In this document: positions 1-8,511 of the stretch, in pieces
Layout: every line of letters begins with the position of its first letter
How positions within the stretch are numbered: the first letter of the stretch is position 1
Assembly: GCA_041390465.1 (NCBI GenBank)
Contig: JAWKPW010000020.1
Location: 1 to 64,000 of the forward strand
Direction of reading: 5' to 3'
DNA: 64,000 nt
Origin: JAABRU01 sp041390465
Lineage (GTDB): Bacteria > Desulfobacterota > Desulfobacteria > Desulfobacterales > Desulfococcaceae
Notes under the pieces: generated by a model
What the model was told of the DNA's origin: nothing
The model's database searches: none
Seen by the model: only the letters and a program-made list of their open reading frames with translations
Translations under genes and position numbers: made by a program

Positions 1-1
1 A

Positions 2-424
2 TACGGGGTTTTCGGCCCGGTTCCCCAAGAGGATTCGGACAAAGACGGTCTGCCGGATTATTGGGAAATCAATTATTTCGGAGACCTCAGCCCGGACGGA
101 AATCAGGATGGTGACGGAGACGGCCTTACGGATATGGAGGAGTATCTGACCGGTACAAACCCGACGCTGTATGACACAGAAGAGGATGGCCTGTCAGACG
201 GCCTGGAACTTGCGTATCAATACAATCCCCTGTGGCAGGATGCATTCGGGGATCTGGATGCAAGCCATGAACCGGATCTGAAAGATGCCATTATTGCCCT
301 GAAGATATGCGCGGGTGTTGCAGAGGAAGAATGTAAACTGACCGGTGATATTGATGGAGATAAAAAAGTCGGCATAGCCGAAGCCATTTATATTTTGCAG
401 GTGGTGTCCGAGCTTGATCAATAA
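2..424 (+). CDS. C-terminal part of a secreted EF-hand/dockerin-like protein (5' truncated by window)
   Basis: The frame is open from the first bases, so the start lies outside the window. The visible ~140 residues carry several Asp-rich calcium loops of the thrombospondin type 3/EF-hand kind (DSDKDGLPD, NQDGDGDGLTD, DTEEDGLSD). They end in a dockerin-like tail with DLKDAIIALKICAG followed by GDIDGDKKVGIAEAIYILQ. Tails of this kind end large secreted or surface proteins of sulfate-reducing bacteria; that context is family knowledge. The function of the missing N-terminal part cannot be judged. It is convergent with the glycine cleavage genes and followed by a strong hairpin. Confidence 0.8.
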   Translation, partial: YGVFGPVPQEDSDKDGLPDYWEINYFGDLSPDGNQDGDGDGLTDMEEYLTGTNPTLYDTEEDGLSDGLELAYQYNPLWQDAFGDLDASHEPDLKDAIIALKICAGVAEEECKLTGDIDGDKKVGIAEAIYILQVVSELDQ

Positions 425-430
425 TCAGAG

Positions 431-476
431 TTTTCACAGAGGCTACAGCGTTTTTCCCCTGTGTCCTCTGTGAAAA
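431..476. terminator. Bidirectional hairpin between convergent genes
   Basis: Perfect 12-bp inverted repeat TTTTCACAGAGG (431-442) and CCTCTGTGAAAA (465-476), followed by a T run. It sits between the end of the EF-hand gene and the end of gcvPB, so it could stop transcription from both sides. Confidence 0.6.
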
Positions 477-511
477 AGTTTTTTGTCTGCAACCAAATCG
501 CTTACCTGCCC

Positions 512-1966
512 TCACCCGCACAGCCTCGGTTTTCGTGCGGCTGTCACCTCATCCATACGCCGGACTTTGGTTTTGACAGGTGCGTTTTTCAGCAGATCCG
601 GGTTTTCCTCCGCTTCTTCTGCAATAGCCAGCATCGCGGCAATGAACTGGTCAATGTTCTCTTTGGGTTCCGTGTCTGTGGGTTCAATCATGATGGCTCC
701 GTGCACCACCAGCGGAAAATAAATGGTGGGCGGATGAAAACCGTAATCCATCAGGCGTTTGGCAATGTCCAGTGTGGTGATTTTCTGCGGTTCCTGCAGT
801 TTGTCTGTGAACACACATTCGTGCATACAGGGTCTGTCATAGGGCAGATGATACACATCTTTGAGCTTCTCTTTGATGTAATTGGCATTGAGAACCGCGT
901 GCTGACTCGCGGTTTTCAGGTTTTTTCCCATGGTCAGAATATAGGTGTAAGCACGGATAAGAATACTGAAATTGCCGTAAAACGCGTGCATTTTGCCAAT
1001 GCTTTCCGGCAAATTCCATTTGAATTCGTATCTTCCCCATTTTCTGATCACACGCGGGACAGGCAGAAACGGCTCCAGATGCTTTTTCACGCATACAGGC
1101 CCGGCTCCGGGACCGCCGCCGCCGTGGGGAGTGGAAAAGGTTTTGTGCAGATTCAGATGAACAGCATCAATGCCGATGTCCCCCATTTTCACAATGCCCA
1201 TCACAGCATTGAGATTGGCTCCGTCACAGTAGACCAGTCCGCCTTTGCTGTGCACAATATCCGCGATTTTGCGGATGTTTTCCTCAAACAGTCCCAGTGT
1301 ATTGGGATTGGTCAACATGATGCCGACCGTGTCCTCATCCATGAGATTTGCCACTGTTTCAGGGGAAAGAACCCCTTTTTCATTGGAAGCCACAGGAATG
1401 GAAGTGTAACCGCAAAGGGACGCGCTGGCCGGGTTGGTTCCGTGCGCGGTGTCCGGAATCAGGATTTTGCTGCGTTTTTCCCCTTTTTTGCAGTGATACG
1501 CATGAAACAGCAGCATGGCTGTCAGTTCCCCGTGCGCGCCCGCGGCAGGCTGCACAGTGACAGCATCCATACCTGTAATTTCCGCAAGATACTGCTCCAA
1601 TTCATACATCAGTTGCAAAGTGCCCTGTGCCAGATCAGTTGGCAGCAGCGGATGCGATCCCGCGAATCCGGACAAAGACGCCATTTTTTCATTGATCTTG
1701 GGATTGTATTTCATGGTGCAGGAGCCCAGGGGATACATGCCGGTATCCACCCCGAAATTCCATTGGGAAAGCCGGGTGTAATGGCGCACCACATCCACTT
1801 CGCTCAAATCCGGAAAATCCGGGCCTTGTCCGGCCAGATTTGCATCCACAGCCGCTTTTGGCACGTCACTGGGGGAAAACGACACCCCGCAGCGCCCTTT
1901 TCTGCCTTTTTCCCAGAGCAGGGGTTCATTCATTGTCAGACCGCTGGTTCCCACTGTTTCTTTCAT
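512..1966 (-). CDS. gcvPB: Glycine dehydrogenase (decarboxylating) subunit 2
   Basis: Catalytic half of the two-subunit P-protein of the glycine cleavage system. It decarboxylates glycine with PLP and passes the aminomethyl group to lipoyl-GcvH. The 484 residues match the usual length of subunit 2. The PLP lysine is in LNLHKTFSTPHGGGGPG (about K275), followed by the family's glycine-rich loop. The start overlaps the end of gcvPA by 4 bases, giving translational coupling. It is the last gene of gcvH-gcvPA-gcvPB and ends at a hairpin facing a convergent gene. Confidence 0.95.
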   Translation of the reverse strand: MKETVGTSGLTMNEPLLWEKGRKGRCGVSFSPSDVPKAAVDANLAGQGPDFPDLSEVDVVRHYTRLSQWNFGVDTGMYPLGSCTMKYNPKINEKMASLSGFAGSHPLLPTDLAQGTLQLMYELEQYLAEITGMDAVTVQPAAGAHGELTAMLLFHAYHCKKGEKRSKILIPDTAHGTNPASASLCGYTSIPVASNEKGVLSPETVANLMDEDTVGIMLTNPNTLGLFEENIRKIADIVHSKGGLVYCDGANLNAVMGIVKMGDIGIDAVHLNLHKTFSTPHGGGGPGAGPVCVKKHLEPFLPVPRVIRKWGRYEFKWNLPESIGKMHAFYGNFSILIRAYTYILTMGKNLKTASQHAVLNANYIKEKLKDVYHLPYDRPCMHECVFTDKLQEPQKITTLDIAKRLMDYGFHPPTIYFPLVVHGAIMIEPTDTEPKENIDQFIAAMLAIAEEAEENPDLLKNAPVKTKVRRMDEVTAARKPRLCG

Positions 1967-3297
1967 GCTGTCACCCCCTTTATCAGATTATCCATATCGG
2001 TTTTGGAAAAAACCTCGGTCGCACAAAGCAGATAATGATTTTTCAGTTCCGGGTAATAAGATTCCAATGCAATTCCCGCGATAATTTTCTGCTGTGCAAG
2101 TTTTTTGTGAACAGCATCAAATCCGGCAGGAAATGCAGCCACAAATTCATTGAAGGTTGCACGGGAAAAGGGAATTTTCACACCCGCATTGCGCAGCCCG
2201 GCCTTGAGATATTCGGTTTTGTCATAATTGATCCGCGCCAGTTGCCGGATGCCGGTTCCGCCCAGAGATGCCATATACATCGCGGACATGGTTGCGCACA
2301 GTCCCTGATTGGAGCAGATATTGGAAGTGGCCTTTTCCCTGCGGATATGCTGCTCACGGGTTGCCAGAGTCAGAACAAATCCCTGTTTTCCTTCCAAATC
2401 TGTGGTCTGTCCGATCAGCCTGCCCGGCATACTGCGAACATGCTGGTTTAACGATGCAAACATGCCAAGACCGGGGCCGCCGAAACTTTGGGGAATGCCC
2501 ATGCTCTGGCCTTCTCCGCAGACAATATCCGCACCGCAGGTGCCCGGATTTTTGTACAGACCAAAGGCCAGCGGCTCGGTAAAGGCTGTAATGAACAAAG
2601 CGTCTTTCTGATGCGCTTTCTCCCCTGCTGTTTTCAGATCCTCCATGCAGCCGAAAAAATTCGGGGATTGCAGGGCCACAGCAGCCAAATCGCTGATCCC
2701 GTCCATTGGGGAAAAATCCGTGCCTCCGTCCGGCAGACAGGGCAGTTCGATAATTTGGTATTCGGTGGGACGGAAATAGGTTTGCACCACCTGACGGTAC
2801 AGGGGATGAATCGCGCGGGAAATTGCAACAGTTTTCTTTTTGCCTTTGCCAATGCGGATGGCCATAAGCAAAGCCTCAGCCAGTGCGGATGCGCCGTCAT
2901 ACATGGACGCATTCGCGACTTCCATTCCCAGCAGCCGGGCAGTAAGGGTCTGATATTCAAAAATGGCCTGCAAAGTTCCCTGACTGATTTCCGGCTGATA
3001 GGGGGTATAAGCCGTGACAAATTCGGAACGGGAGGCCAGATACTGCACAGAAGCCGGAATATGATGGTTATAACTGCCCGCTCCTGCAAAAACTTTGTAT
3101 TCCGGACCCGCGCCCATCTGCCGGGACAGTTTTTCCATATGGCTGCTGACTTCCCATTCGCTCATCTCCGGCAGGTTCAGTTCGCCTGTAAAACGGCAGT
3201 CATTGGGAATCGCGGAAAAAAGATCATCGAGATTTTTCGCTCCCACAACTGCCAGCATTTCCGCAATATCTTCCTGGGTATGGGGTAAATATCTCAT
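1963..3297 (-). CDS. gcvPA: Glycine dehydrogenase (decarboxylating) subunit 1
   Basis: Partner subunit of the heterotetrameric P-protein. At 444 residues it has the normal length for subunit 1 and starts with the typical MRYLPHTQEDIAEML. PYQPEISQGTLQAIFEYQT and the serine/glycine-rich region near residue 270 are characteristic of the family. This half has the aminotransferase fold but lacks the PLP lysine, which is in GcvPB. It overlaps gcvH and gcvPB by 4 bases each, which supports one transcript and near-equal amounts of the proteins. Confidence 0.95.
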   Translation of the reverse strand: MRYLPHTQEDIAEMLAVVGAKNLDDLFSAIPNDCRFTGELNLPEMSEWEVSSHMEKLSRQMGAGPEYKVFAGAGSYNHHIPASVQYLASRSEFVTAYTPYQPEISQGTLQAIFEYQTLTARLLGMEVANASMYDGASALAEALLMAIRIGKGKKKTVAISRAIHPLYRQVVQTYFRPTEYQIIELPCLPDGGTDFSPMDGISDLAAVALQSPNFFGCMEDLKTAGEKAHQKDALFITAFTEPLAFGLYKNPGTCGADIVCGEGQSMGIPQSFGGPGLGMFASLNQHVRSMPGRLIGQTTDLEGKQGFVLTLATREQHIRREKATSNICSNQGLCATMSAMYMASLGGTGIRQLARINYDKTEYLKAGLRNAGVKIPFSRATFNEFVAAFPAGFDAVHKKLAQQKIIAGIALESYYPELKNHYLLCATEVFSKTDMDNLIKGVTA

Positions 3298-3701
3298 TCT
3301 TTCAATCCTTTCAGCATATCCAGATAAGCGTCTTTGTCCATGAGGGTGTCGAGTTCAGCCAGATTGTCCGCCGCGATCTCAATCATCCAGCCGTTGCCAT
3401 AAGGGTCTTTGTTCACCAGTTCAGGCAAATTGCCCAGTTCCCCATTCACAGCCAGCACTTTACCACCAACGGGCATATAGAGTTCGGAAACCGCCTTGGT
3501 GGATTCCACTGTTCCAAACACCTCACCTTTGGCAAACACGGCTCCGATCTCCGGCAGTTCCACAAACACAATGTCTCCCAACTGATCCTGTGCATAATCG
3601 GAAATGCCGACTTTCACGGTATCCCCCTCTTTTTTTGCCCATTCATGATCCTTTGCGTAACGCACATCCTCTTTCACGGTCAGTTCACTGAGTTCTCTCA
3701 T
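3294..3701 (-). CDS. gcvH: Glycine cleavage system H protein
   Basis: Lipoyl carrier protein that shuttles the aminomethyl group between P, T and L proteins. The lipoylated lysine is in VESTKAVSELYMP (about K69), inside a complete lipoyl domain. The 135 residues are typical. An AAAGGAGGC-type ribosome site precedes the ATG at 3701. It is the first gene of the gcvH-PA-PB block. gcvT lies further upstream on the same strand (6753-8018), and no lpd gene is visible. Confidence 0.95.
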   Translation of the reverse strand: MRELSELTVKEDVRYAKDHEWAKKEGDTVKVGISDYAQDQLGDIVFVELPEIGAVFAKGEVFGTVESTKAVSELYMPVGGKVLAVNGELGNLPELVNKDPYGNGWMIEIAADNLAELDTLMDKDAYLDMLKGLKE

Positions 3702-3733
3702 GGCTGGGGCCTCCTTTCATTTAATGCTGAATG

Positions 3734-4225
3734 TTATAATCTGTTTTTTTCTTTCAATATGCTTTTCAGTATGGAAAGAACAAATCTGTCTTTTTCATGG
3801 GAAGATTCCTCTTTGATTCTGATGAGATGTTCCAGTGTCAGAATGCGCAGTTGCATTTCTCCTGTGCTTATGATTTCCGTATGCGCCAGGAGTTCCTCAT
3901 AATCATGCTGATTTCCAATGGTTCCCAGCACATCCAAAGGTCCGGATTTGGTCATCAGCAGATGATGGCCTGAAGAAGACATGCTTTGAGCATCAGGTTT
4001 CAGGCGCTTACCGGGATGTCCCCGGTAATATGCCTCCAATTCTGTAAGAGCGAGTACCAGCCTGTGCAGATTTTCCGAAGATCGGGAATGGACAATATCC
4101 AGATCAAAAGTTGTCACGGGCGCGCCGTGAAGCACGGCACAGACACCCCCGACAACAATGAAACGAACTTCATGTTTTACAAGAACAGGAAGACTATCCA
4201 GAAAATCATCTGATCTTATTTGCAT
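3734..4225 (-). CDS. Nucleotidyltransferase-fold protein (MNT/AbiEii-like)
   Basis: The 163 residues start with a helix and the pattern GGVCAVLHG...TFDLDIV. This is the GG plus D-x-D signature of small minimal nucleotidyltransferases, as in toxin-antitoxin and Abi-type pairs. A 62-residue partner gene overlaps its start by 20 bases, so the two look like a pair. Substrate and role are unknown; AMPylation of a target or partner is a family-level possibility only. The pair sits inside what may have been a continuous gcvT-gcvH operon. Confidence 0.7.
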   Translation of the reverse strand: MQIRSDDFLDSLPVLVKHEVRFIVVGGVCAVLHGAPVTTFDLDIVHSRSSENLHRLVLALTELEAYYRGHPGKRLKPDAQSMSSSGHHLLMTKSGPLDVLGTIGNQHDYEELLAHTEIISTGEMQLRILTLEHLIRIKEESSHEKDRFVLSILKSILKEKNRL

Positions 4226-4394
4226 TTTTCAGTTTCGTGATCATTTTTGCATTTCGGCGCAATGCATCCAGCCGTTCTGCATAGCTCAAAGACAGCATCC
4301 AACGGATCAGGGTCAGATCCACGCCGTCTTCACTGTAAAGAGATTTGGGATTTTCCGTATCAGAATCATTGACCGTATGCAATCTGTTTTTCAT
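4206..4394 (-). CDS. Small partner protein of the nucleotidyltransferase
   Basis: A 62-residue charged protein immediately upstream of, and overlapping by 20 bases, the nucleotidyltransferase gene. Its C-terminal half (DLTLIRWMLSLSYAERLDAL) resembles short helical proteins often coded next to such transferases, where a phrase like LSPEERL is common. It may act as antitoxin or regulator; this rests only on gene pairing and composition. Confidence 0.55.
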   Translation of the reverse strand: MKNRLHTVNDSDTENPKSLYSEDGVDLTLIRWMLSLSYAERLDALRRNAKMITKLKNANKIR

Positions 4395-4507
4395 TGCAAA
4401 TTCCTGAAGTTGTCCAGGTTAATTGCATGCTTTTTCCTGCCATGCTGCTACAGTTTGTTATACAGGAACAAAATAAAATTTTTGACAGACTGAAAATCTC
4501 TCAGATA

Positions 4508-4660
4508 TTAACACCCTGTCACATGGATGGTGCGGTTTCCCATTTTCCCGGTTTTCCAGAACAGTGTATTTTCCAGGATGTTTTTTTGGCGGTCAAAGAT
4601 GACCAGCCAGCCTTCCCTGCGGCCAAGTGCATCCATGTATTTTGAATACGGATTCAGGCG
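4508..4660 (-). pseudogene. Remnant of the C-terminal end of an AAA ATPase/nuclease-like protein
   Basis: On the minus strand this stretch reads KYMDALGRREGWLVIFDR, then an FWKT segment and a TIHVTGC ending. That is the characteristic tail of AAA-ATPase proteins with a C-terminal nuclease-like domain. No matching ATPase or start is attached, and the frame upstream does not continue the family. I read it as the surviving 3' end of a second, lost gene, because the neighbouring pseudogene (4749-6507) has its own different C-terminus. Confidence 0.55.
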
Positions 4661-4748
4661 TTGTAAAAAAATAATATGAAATAATTTCAGATTGATCCGG
4701 AATCCATCAGTCTGCCGCAGTGCAGTAACACGGAGAATGCCCCCTGTT

Positions 4749-6507
4749 TCATATCTGCAAATTTTTTGTTTCTTCCTTAATCCATGCTTCCTCCTCTGTC
4801 CATGCCATTGCATGTGCCTCCAAGTATTGGAGAGCATCCTTTGTGAAACCGGATTTGGAGAATACAAACAGCACCGACTTTTCCACTTTTTCCAGTTCTG
4901 TGAGAATCAGGGCCTTTTCCCTGAATTCCTCAGCCTCTTTCTGGGAAAATTTCTCTTTCTCCCGGTTTTTCACCTCGCCGATCAGCGAGTATTCTCCGGA
5001 TTTGGCACGGGCAAACACATCAATCTGAATATCCCTTTTGTGAACCGGTGAGGATTTGTATGACCACACACTCTCACCACTAGCGGGAAATTCAGGAGAT
5101 TTTGCATCATGGACAGATAATGGCCTGTTTTTTTTGTATGCGTGATATGTCAGATGTCGGATGATCGGAACTCGGCAAACATGCCTTTGTACAACTTGCT
5201 CCCCGGAAAGCCTGCGATAGTCAGCCAGCAGTTTTTCAGACAGAGCTTTGTATTCATTGGTGATTTCTTTGGGATCAAACCCTCAATCTCCTTCTGGTAA
5301 AACCCCTTGAAAACCTTGTCAAAAATATTGTCCCCCACTCCCCGGTAATCAAAGTTGGTCTGCCCGTTCATCAATATCCGCACTGACCAGAGCCCTGAAG
5401 TTCTTTCCAGTTCGGAATCGGTCATGTTCAGATTCAGGGCTTTCATAATCTCTGGTTCCCTCCGGCTGACCTCCCTGTCCCGGTTCTGACACAGATACAG
5501 CACAATGTTCTTGGCATTTTCTCATTCACGGTTGAAAATGCGTACAGAATGTATTCCATCCATGTGCCTTTGATACTGCCCCTTTTGTCCAGTGTCTCAA
5601 ATTCCAGGGTTTTCAGCACTCCGTCCTGTGAACTCAGATCTTTACTTGGAAACACGGATCGCATCAGCGCACTGATGTAAAAGGGACTGCCCTCGGACAC
5701 ATCCGCAATCAGAGAGGCTGTCTCCTGTGTGACCGGAATCTCTTCCGCGAGAGAATATTTATAAACCATTTCAACTGCTTCTTCTTTCGGCATGTTCTCC
5801 AGAAAGGTGATCTGAAACCGGCCCGGCATTTTCAGCACATCGTGCATGAGCAGACCCACCCAGCTTCCGGAAATCAGCAGCGGCGCATTCTTGTATTCGG
5901 CTGTGCTCATGTAAGGCTGGGCAAAATCCGACTCCCTGCGGATTTTCTCTCTGTCAGCGAAGATTTTCCGGTTCATGTACTGGAATTCATCAATGATCTG
6001 AACCACCCGCTCATCCCTTGCCTCGGCTATCAGCCTGGGCGCATTCCTGACTCTTTCCCATAAGGGGAAAACAGATTCCTCCGTCACTTTCTCCCGCACA
6101 TCCTCAATCCACCCTGTCAGATGTTCCTGTGATTCCCTTCGCGCTGCTTCCAGTGCGGCATCAAAGGACATCCGCTCCCATGCAATGTATTCCGGTTTCC
6201 GGGATTTGAAAGCGATGTACTGAAAAATGAATCTGAGAAAGAAATCCCTGCAGAAGTCAACACCCCACTGTTCCTTTTCCGGAATTTCATAATAAAAGGG
6301 AATCACGCCGTCATCCGCCTCAAAAATTCTGTTGTAAAGCCGCTGCAGCAGCGCTGTCTTGCCGGTTTTCCGCCTTGACAGCAGCGCACGGCTGGGGGAC
6401 AGTTCCTTTCTGATCTTTTTCACCCATGCCAGCAAATCCGCAAGTTCTTTTTTTCTGCCTGTGAACAGATCCGGATTGCCGATTTTTTCCTTCATAAAAA
6501 TTTTCAT
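4749..6507 (-). pseudogene. AAA-type ATPase with C-terminal PD-(D/E)XK-like domain, two frameshifts
   Basis: Three consecutive reading-frame blocks form one protein of about 585 residues. The N-terminal ATPase opens with IGNPDLFTGRKKEL and has a P-loop ending RRKTGKTALL and a Walker-B-like VVQIIDEFQYM. A winged-helix-like middle follows. The tail has IQIDVFA...IGEVKNRE, typical of PD-(D/E)XK nuclease-like domains in archaeal-type ATPases. Frame breaks lie at a run of four bases (5517-5520, one A missing on the coding strand) and at 5280-5282 (one G missing); adding one base at each restores the frame. The start at 6507 is set by AAAGGAG six bases before the ATG. It may be a real pseudogene or carry sequence errors. 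Confidence 0.8.
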
Positions 6508-6752
6508 GGGATTCTCCTTTGCTGCTTGTCTGCGCTTTCTTATTGAGTCTGCTGAAATCCGCTTCCGCAAAAAATGCAGGGCTGCTTTTTAAACAGGATC
6601 TCCAGAAATCAGGCACTGGATCAAAACAGTTGATCTTTATTTAAACATGTGTTTCGCGCAGAAAACAAAAACAGGGGCAGTCAAGCGGGATTTGACTTAA
6701 TGCCAAAAATCCGGGGAATTCCTGTTTGCACAAAATCCCTGCGCTTGTCACC

Positions 6753-8018
6753 TTACAGCATCTCTTTCATGGCTTTCCGGGCTGTGCGATCCGGCCGGAT
6801 GTCTCGCACAATGCGCACGGTTATCTTCCGCCGTCCGTCGCGCAGTTCCACCGCGTCTCCGGGTTTGAGTTCCTTTTTCACTTTCACAAATCCGCAGCTT
6901 AAGCCTTTGGGGCTGAAACCATCGGGTTTGTCCGGACTGACAATGCTGAAGATTCTGCCGTTATGCCGTCCGATCCCCATATCGGTCGCACAGGTCAGCA
7001 CTGTGCCGATTTCCTTTCCGCCTGCATCTGCCACAGTGGCCGGAAGCGTGACTTTTCTCGGATCATCTCCGGCAAAGGGACAGGTGTATTCCGCATCTTC
7101 AGCGTTCAGCAGCGCATCTGATCCGATAAATTTTTTTGTGAAAGATTTTCCATCGTTTGCATAGGGCAGGGCAAAGGGCCAGGGATGGCGGACAAAAGGC
7201 CAGCGGCCAATATCCTGATGGGAAAGGGGCAGAACAGCGCCCGCGCGCAGGGAATCCCGCGCGGCCAGTCCGCAGGCCATAAGTCCGTATTCTTCCCCGG
7301 TTTTCACAAGCATTTCCCACACCCGGACAAAATGGGGGGGAGCCAGAAAGATTTCAAAACCGAATTCTCCGGTATAACCGGTTCTGGAAAGCAGCAGGGG
7401 CGTTCCATCCAGCAGACGAACCTGCAGGGAAAGAAGAGAAGTTTCATCAAAATGGCCTTTGAAGGAAAAATAGGGCATATTTTGAAACGCTTTCTCCGGA
7501 TCAGTCAGTATTTTTTGCAGTATTTTTGCGGAAAAAGGGCCCTGAATATCCATTTTTCCCAGTTGATCCGTCAAATCTGAAATCCGCACATTCCGATTTC
7601 CCCTGTGTGCGGAAAGATGATCCGCAATGGTCTGCCCCATTCCCGCGTTGACCACCACCATGTATTCCTCTTTTTCCATCATGAACACAATCGCGTCATC
7701 AATGACACATCCTTTTTCATCCAAAAAAGTGCCATAGACACATCTGCCCGGAAAAAGGGATTTTTTCTCTCTGCCCATGCACGCGCTCAGATTATTGCTG
7801 AAGCAGTATTGCAGCAAATCAAATGCGTCCGGACCTTTCACCATGACCGATGCCATATGACTGGTGTCAAAAAGTCCTGCATGTCCAAGCACGGCCAGAT
7901 GCTCGTTCAGGGCAGAGGCATACCACAGGGGCATGTCATAACCGCCGAACACGCTCATTTTTGCACCGCGGGAAATATGCCATTTGTGGAGAAGAGTCTG
8001 TCTTGGCTGGGTTTCCAT
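6753..8018 (-). CDS. gcvT: Glycine cleavage system T protein (aminomethyltransferase)
   Basis: Tetrahydrofolate-dependent aminomethyltransferase that releases ammonia and forms methylene-THF from GcvH-bound aminomethyl. The protein (421 residues from the chosen start) begins METQPRQTLLHKWH and has the family signatures GGYDMPLWY, GLFDTSHMA and SRTGYTGEFGFEIF. The longer open frame adds 28 unlikely residues; the ATG at 8018 follows an AAAGGA ribosome site. It is on the same strand as gcvH-PA-PB but 3 kb upstream, with accessory genes between. I looked for a glycine riboswitch in the leader and did not recognise one. Confidence 0.93.
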   Translation of the reverse strand: METQPRQTLLHKWHISRGAKMSVFGGYDMPLWYASALNEHLAVLGHAGLFDTSHMASVMVKGPDAFDLLQYCFSNNLSACMGREKKSLFPGRCVYGTFLDEKGCVIDDAIVFMMEKEEYMVVVNAGMGQTIADHLSAHRGNRNVRISDLTDQLGKMDIQGPFSAKILQKILTDPEKAFQNMPYFSFKGHFDETSLLSLQVRLLDGTPLLLSRTGYTGEFGFEIFLAPPHFVRVWEMLVKTGEEYGLMACGLAARDSLRAGAVLPLSHQDIGRWPFVRHPWPFALPYANDGKSFTKKFIGSDALLNAEDAEYTCPFAGDDPRKVTLPATVADAGGKEIGTVLTCATDMGIGRHNGRIFSIVSPDKPDGFSPKGLSCGFVKVKKELKPGDAVELRDGRRKITVRIVRDIRPDRTARKAMKEML

Positions 8019-8177
8019 AATGCCATCCTTTCTGCTCAGAAATGGGTGATAAGGAAATAGTATATCAGCTTTTTTGATTCGGTGGGAAAAAATATTGCGC
8101 ACAAAAACGGATTAGTGATTTTTTGTTGTTTTGTCAACAGACTGTTGCTTTGTCAGTTTTGAATCTGTAACCTGAGG

Positions 8178-8271
8178 AAAACCGGATTTTTCGGAAAAAT
8201 CCGGTTTTTTGAGCACACGAAAACCTCATTTTTGCCTGCTTATAAGTATCTTTTCAATGGAGAATTGGTAT
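8178..8271. repeat. Hairpin-core interspersed element, copy 1 (left end degraded)
   Basis: A strong hairpin (ACCGGATTTTTCGGAAAAATCCGGT, given here only as arms around TTCGGAA) at 8178-8210 is followed by a tail ending CAATGGAGAATTGGTAT. The same hairpin and a nearly identical tail occur at 42406-42500. The end sequence matches the terminal inverted repeat of the short element family at 11991, 32019, 36320 and 42216. Confidence 0.7.
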
Positions 8272-8417
8272 AACTTGCTTGGGGAAGATAAAGGGAAAAA
8301 TGCAGGAAAACCACATGCAACAGCACATTCAACTGAAAAAGGGAAACTCTCTGTATCTGAAAGCAGAACACTTGCGGAAGATGAACGGAAAAGCCCGGTT
8401 GAATTGTGAAAATCTGT

Positions 8418-8444
8418 CGGAGTGCCGTTTGATCCGGCACTCCG
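8418..8444 (-). terminator. Stem-loop downstream of nrdD
   Basis: Perfect 10-bp stem CGGAGTGCCG (8418-8427) and CGGCACTCCG (8435-8444) with a 7-base loop, about 70 bases after the nrdD stop. The T tract is weak, so this is a probable terminator or RNA-stabilising hairpin. Confidence 0.5.
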
Positions 8445-8511
8445 GTTTTCATGATCACCGGAAAAGAAATCACAGGGGGAGCGGCTGTTTCTCCTTTTTT
8501 CATGACCGGTT

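Noticed and set aside
461..2035. 524-residue frame on the plus strand over gcvPB
   Set aside because: Antisense shadow of a well-supported gene; the translation has no domain and is Phe/His/Arg-rich.
8019..8178. Possible glycine riboswitch before gcvT
   Set aside because: No aptamer-like paired domains recognised; only short AT-rich hairpins.
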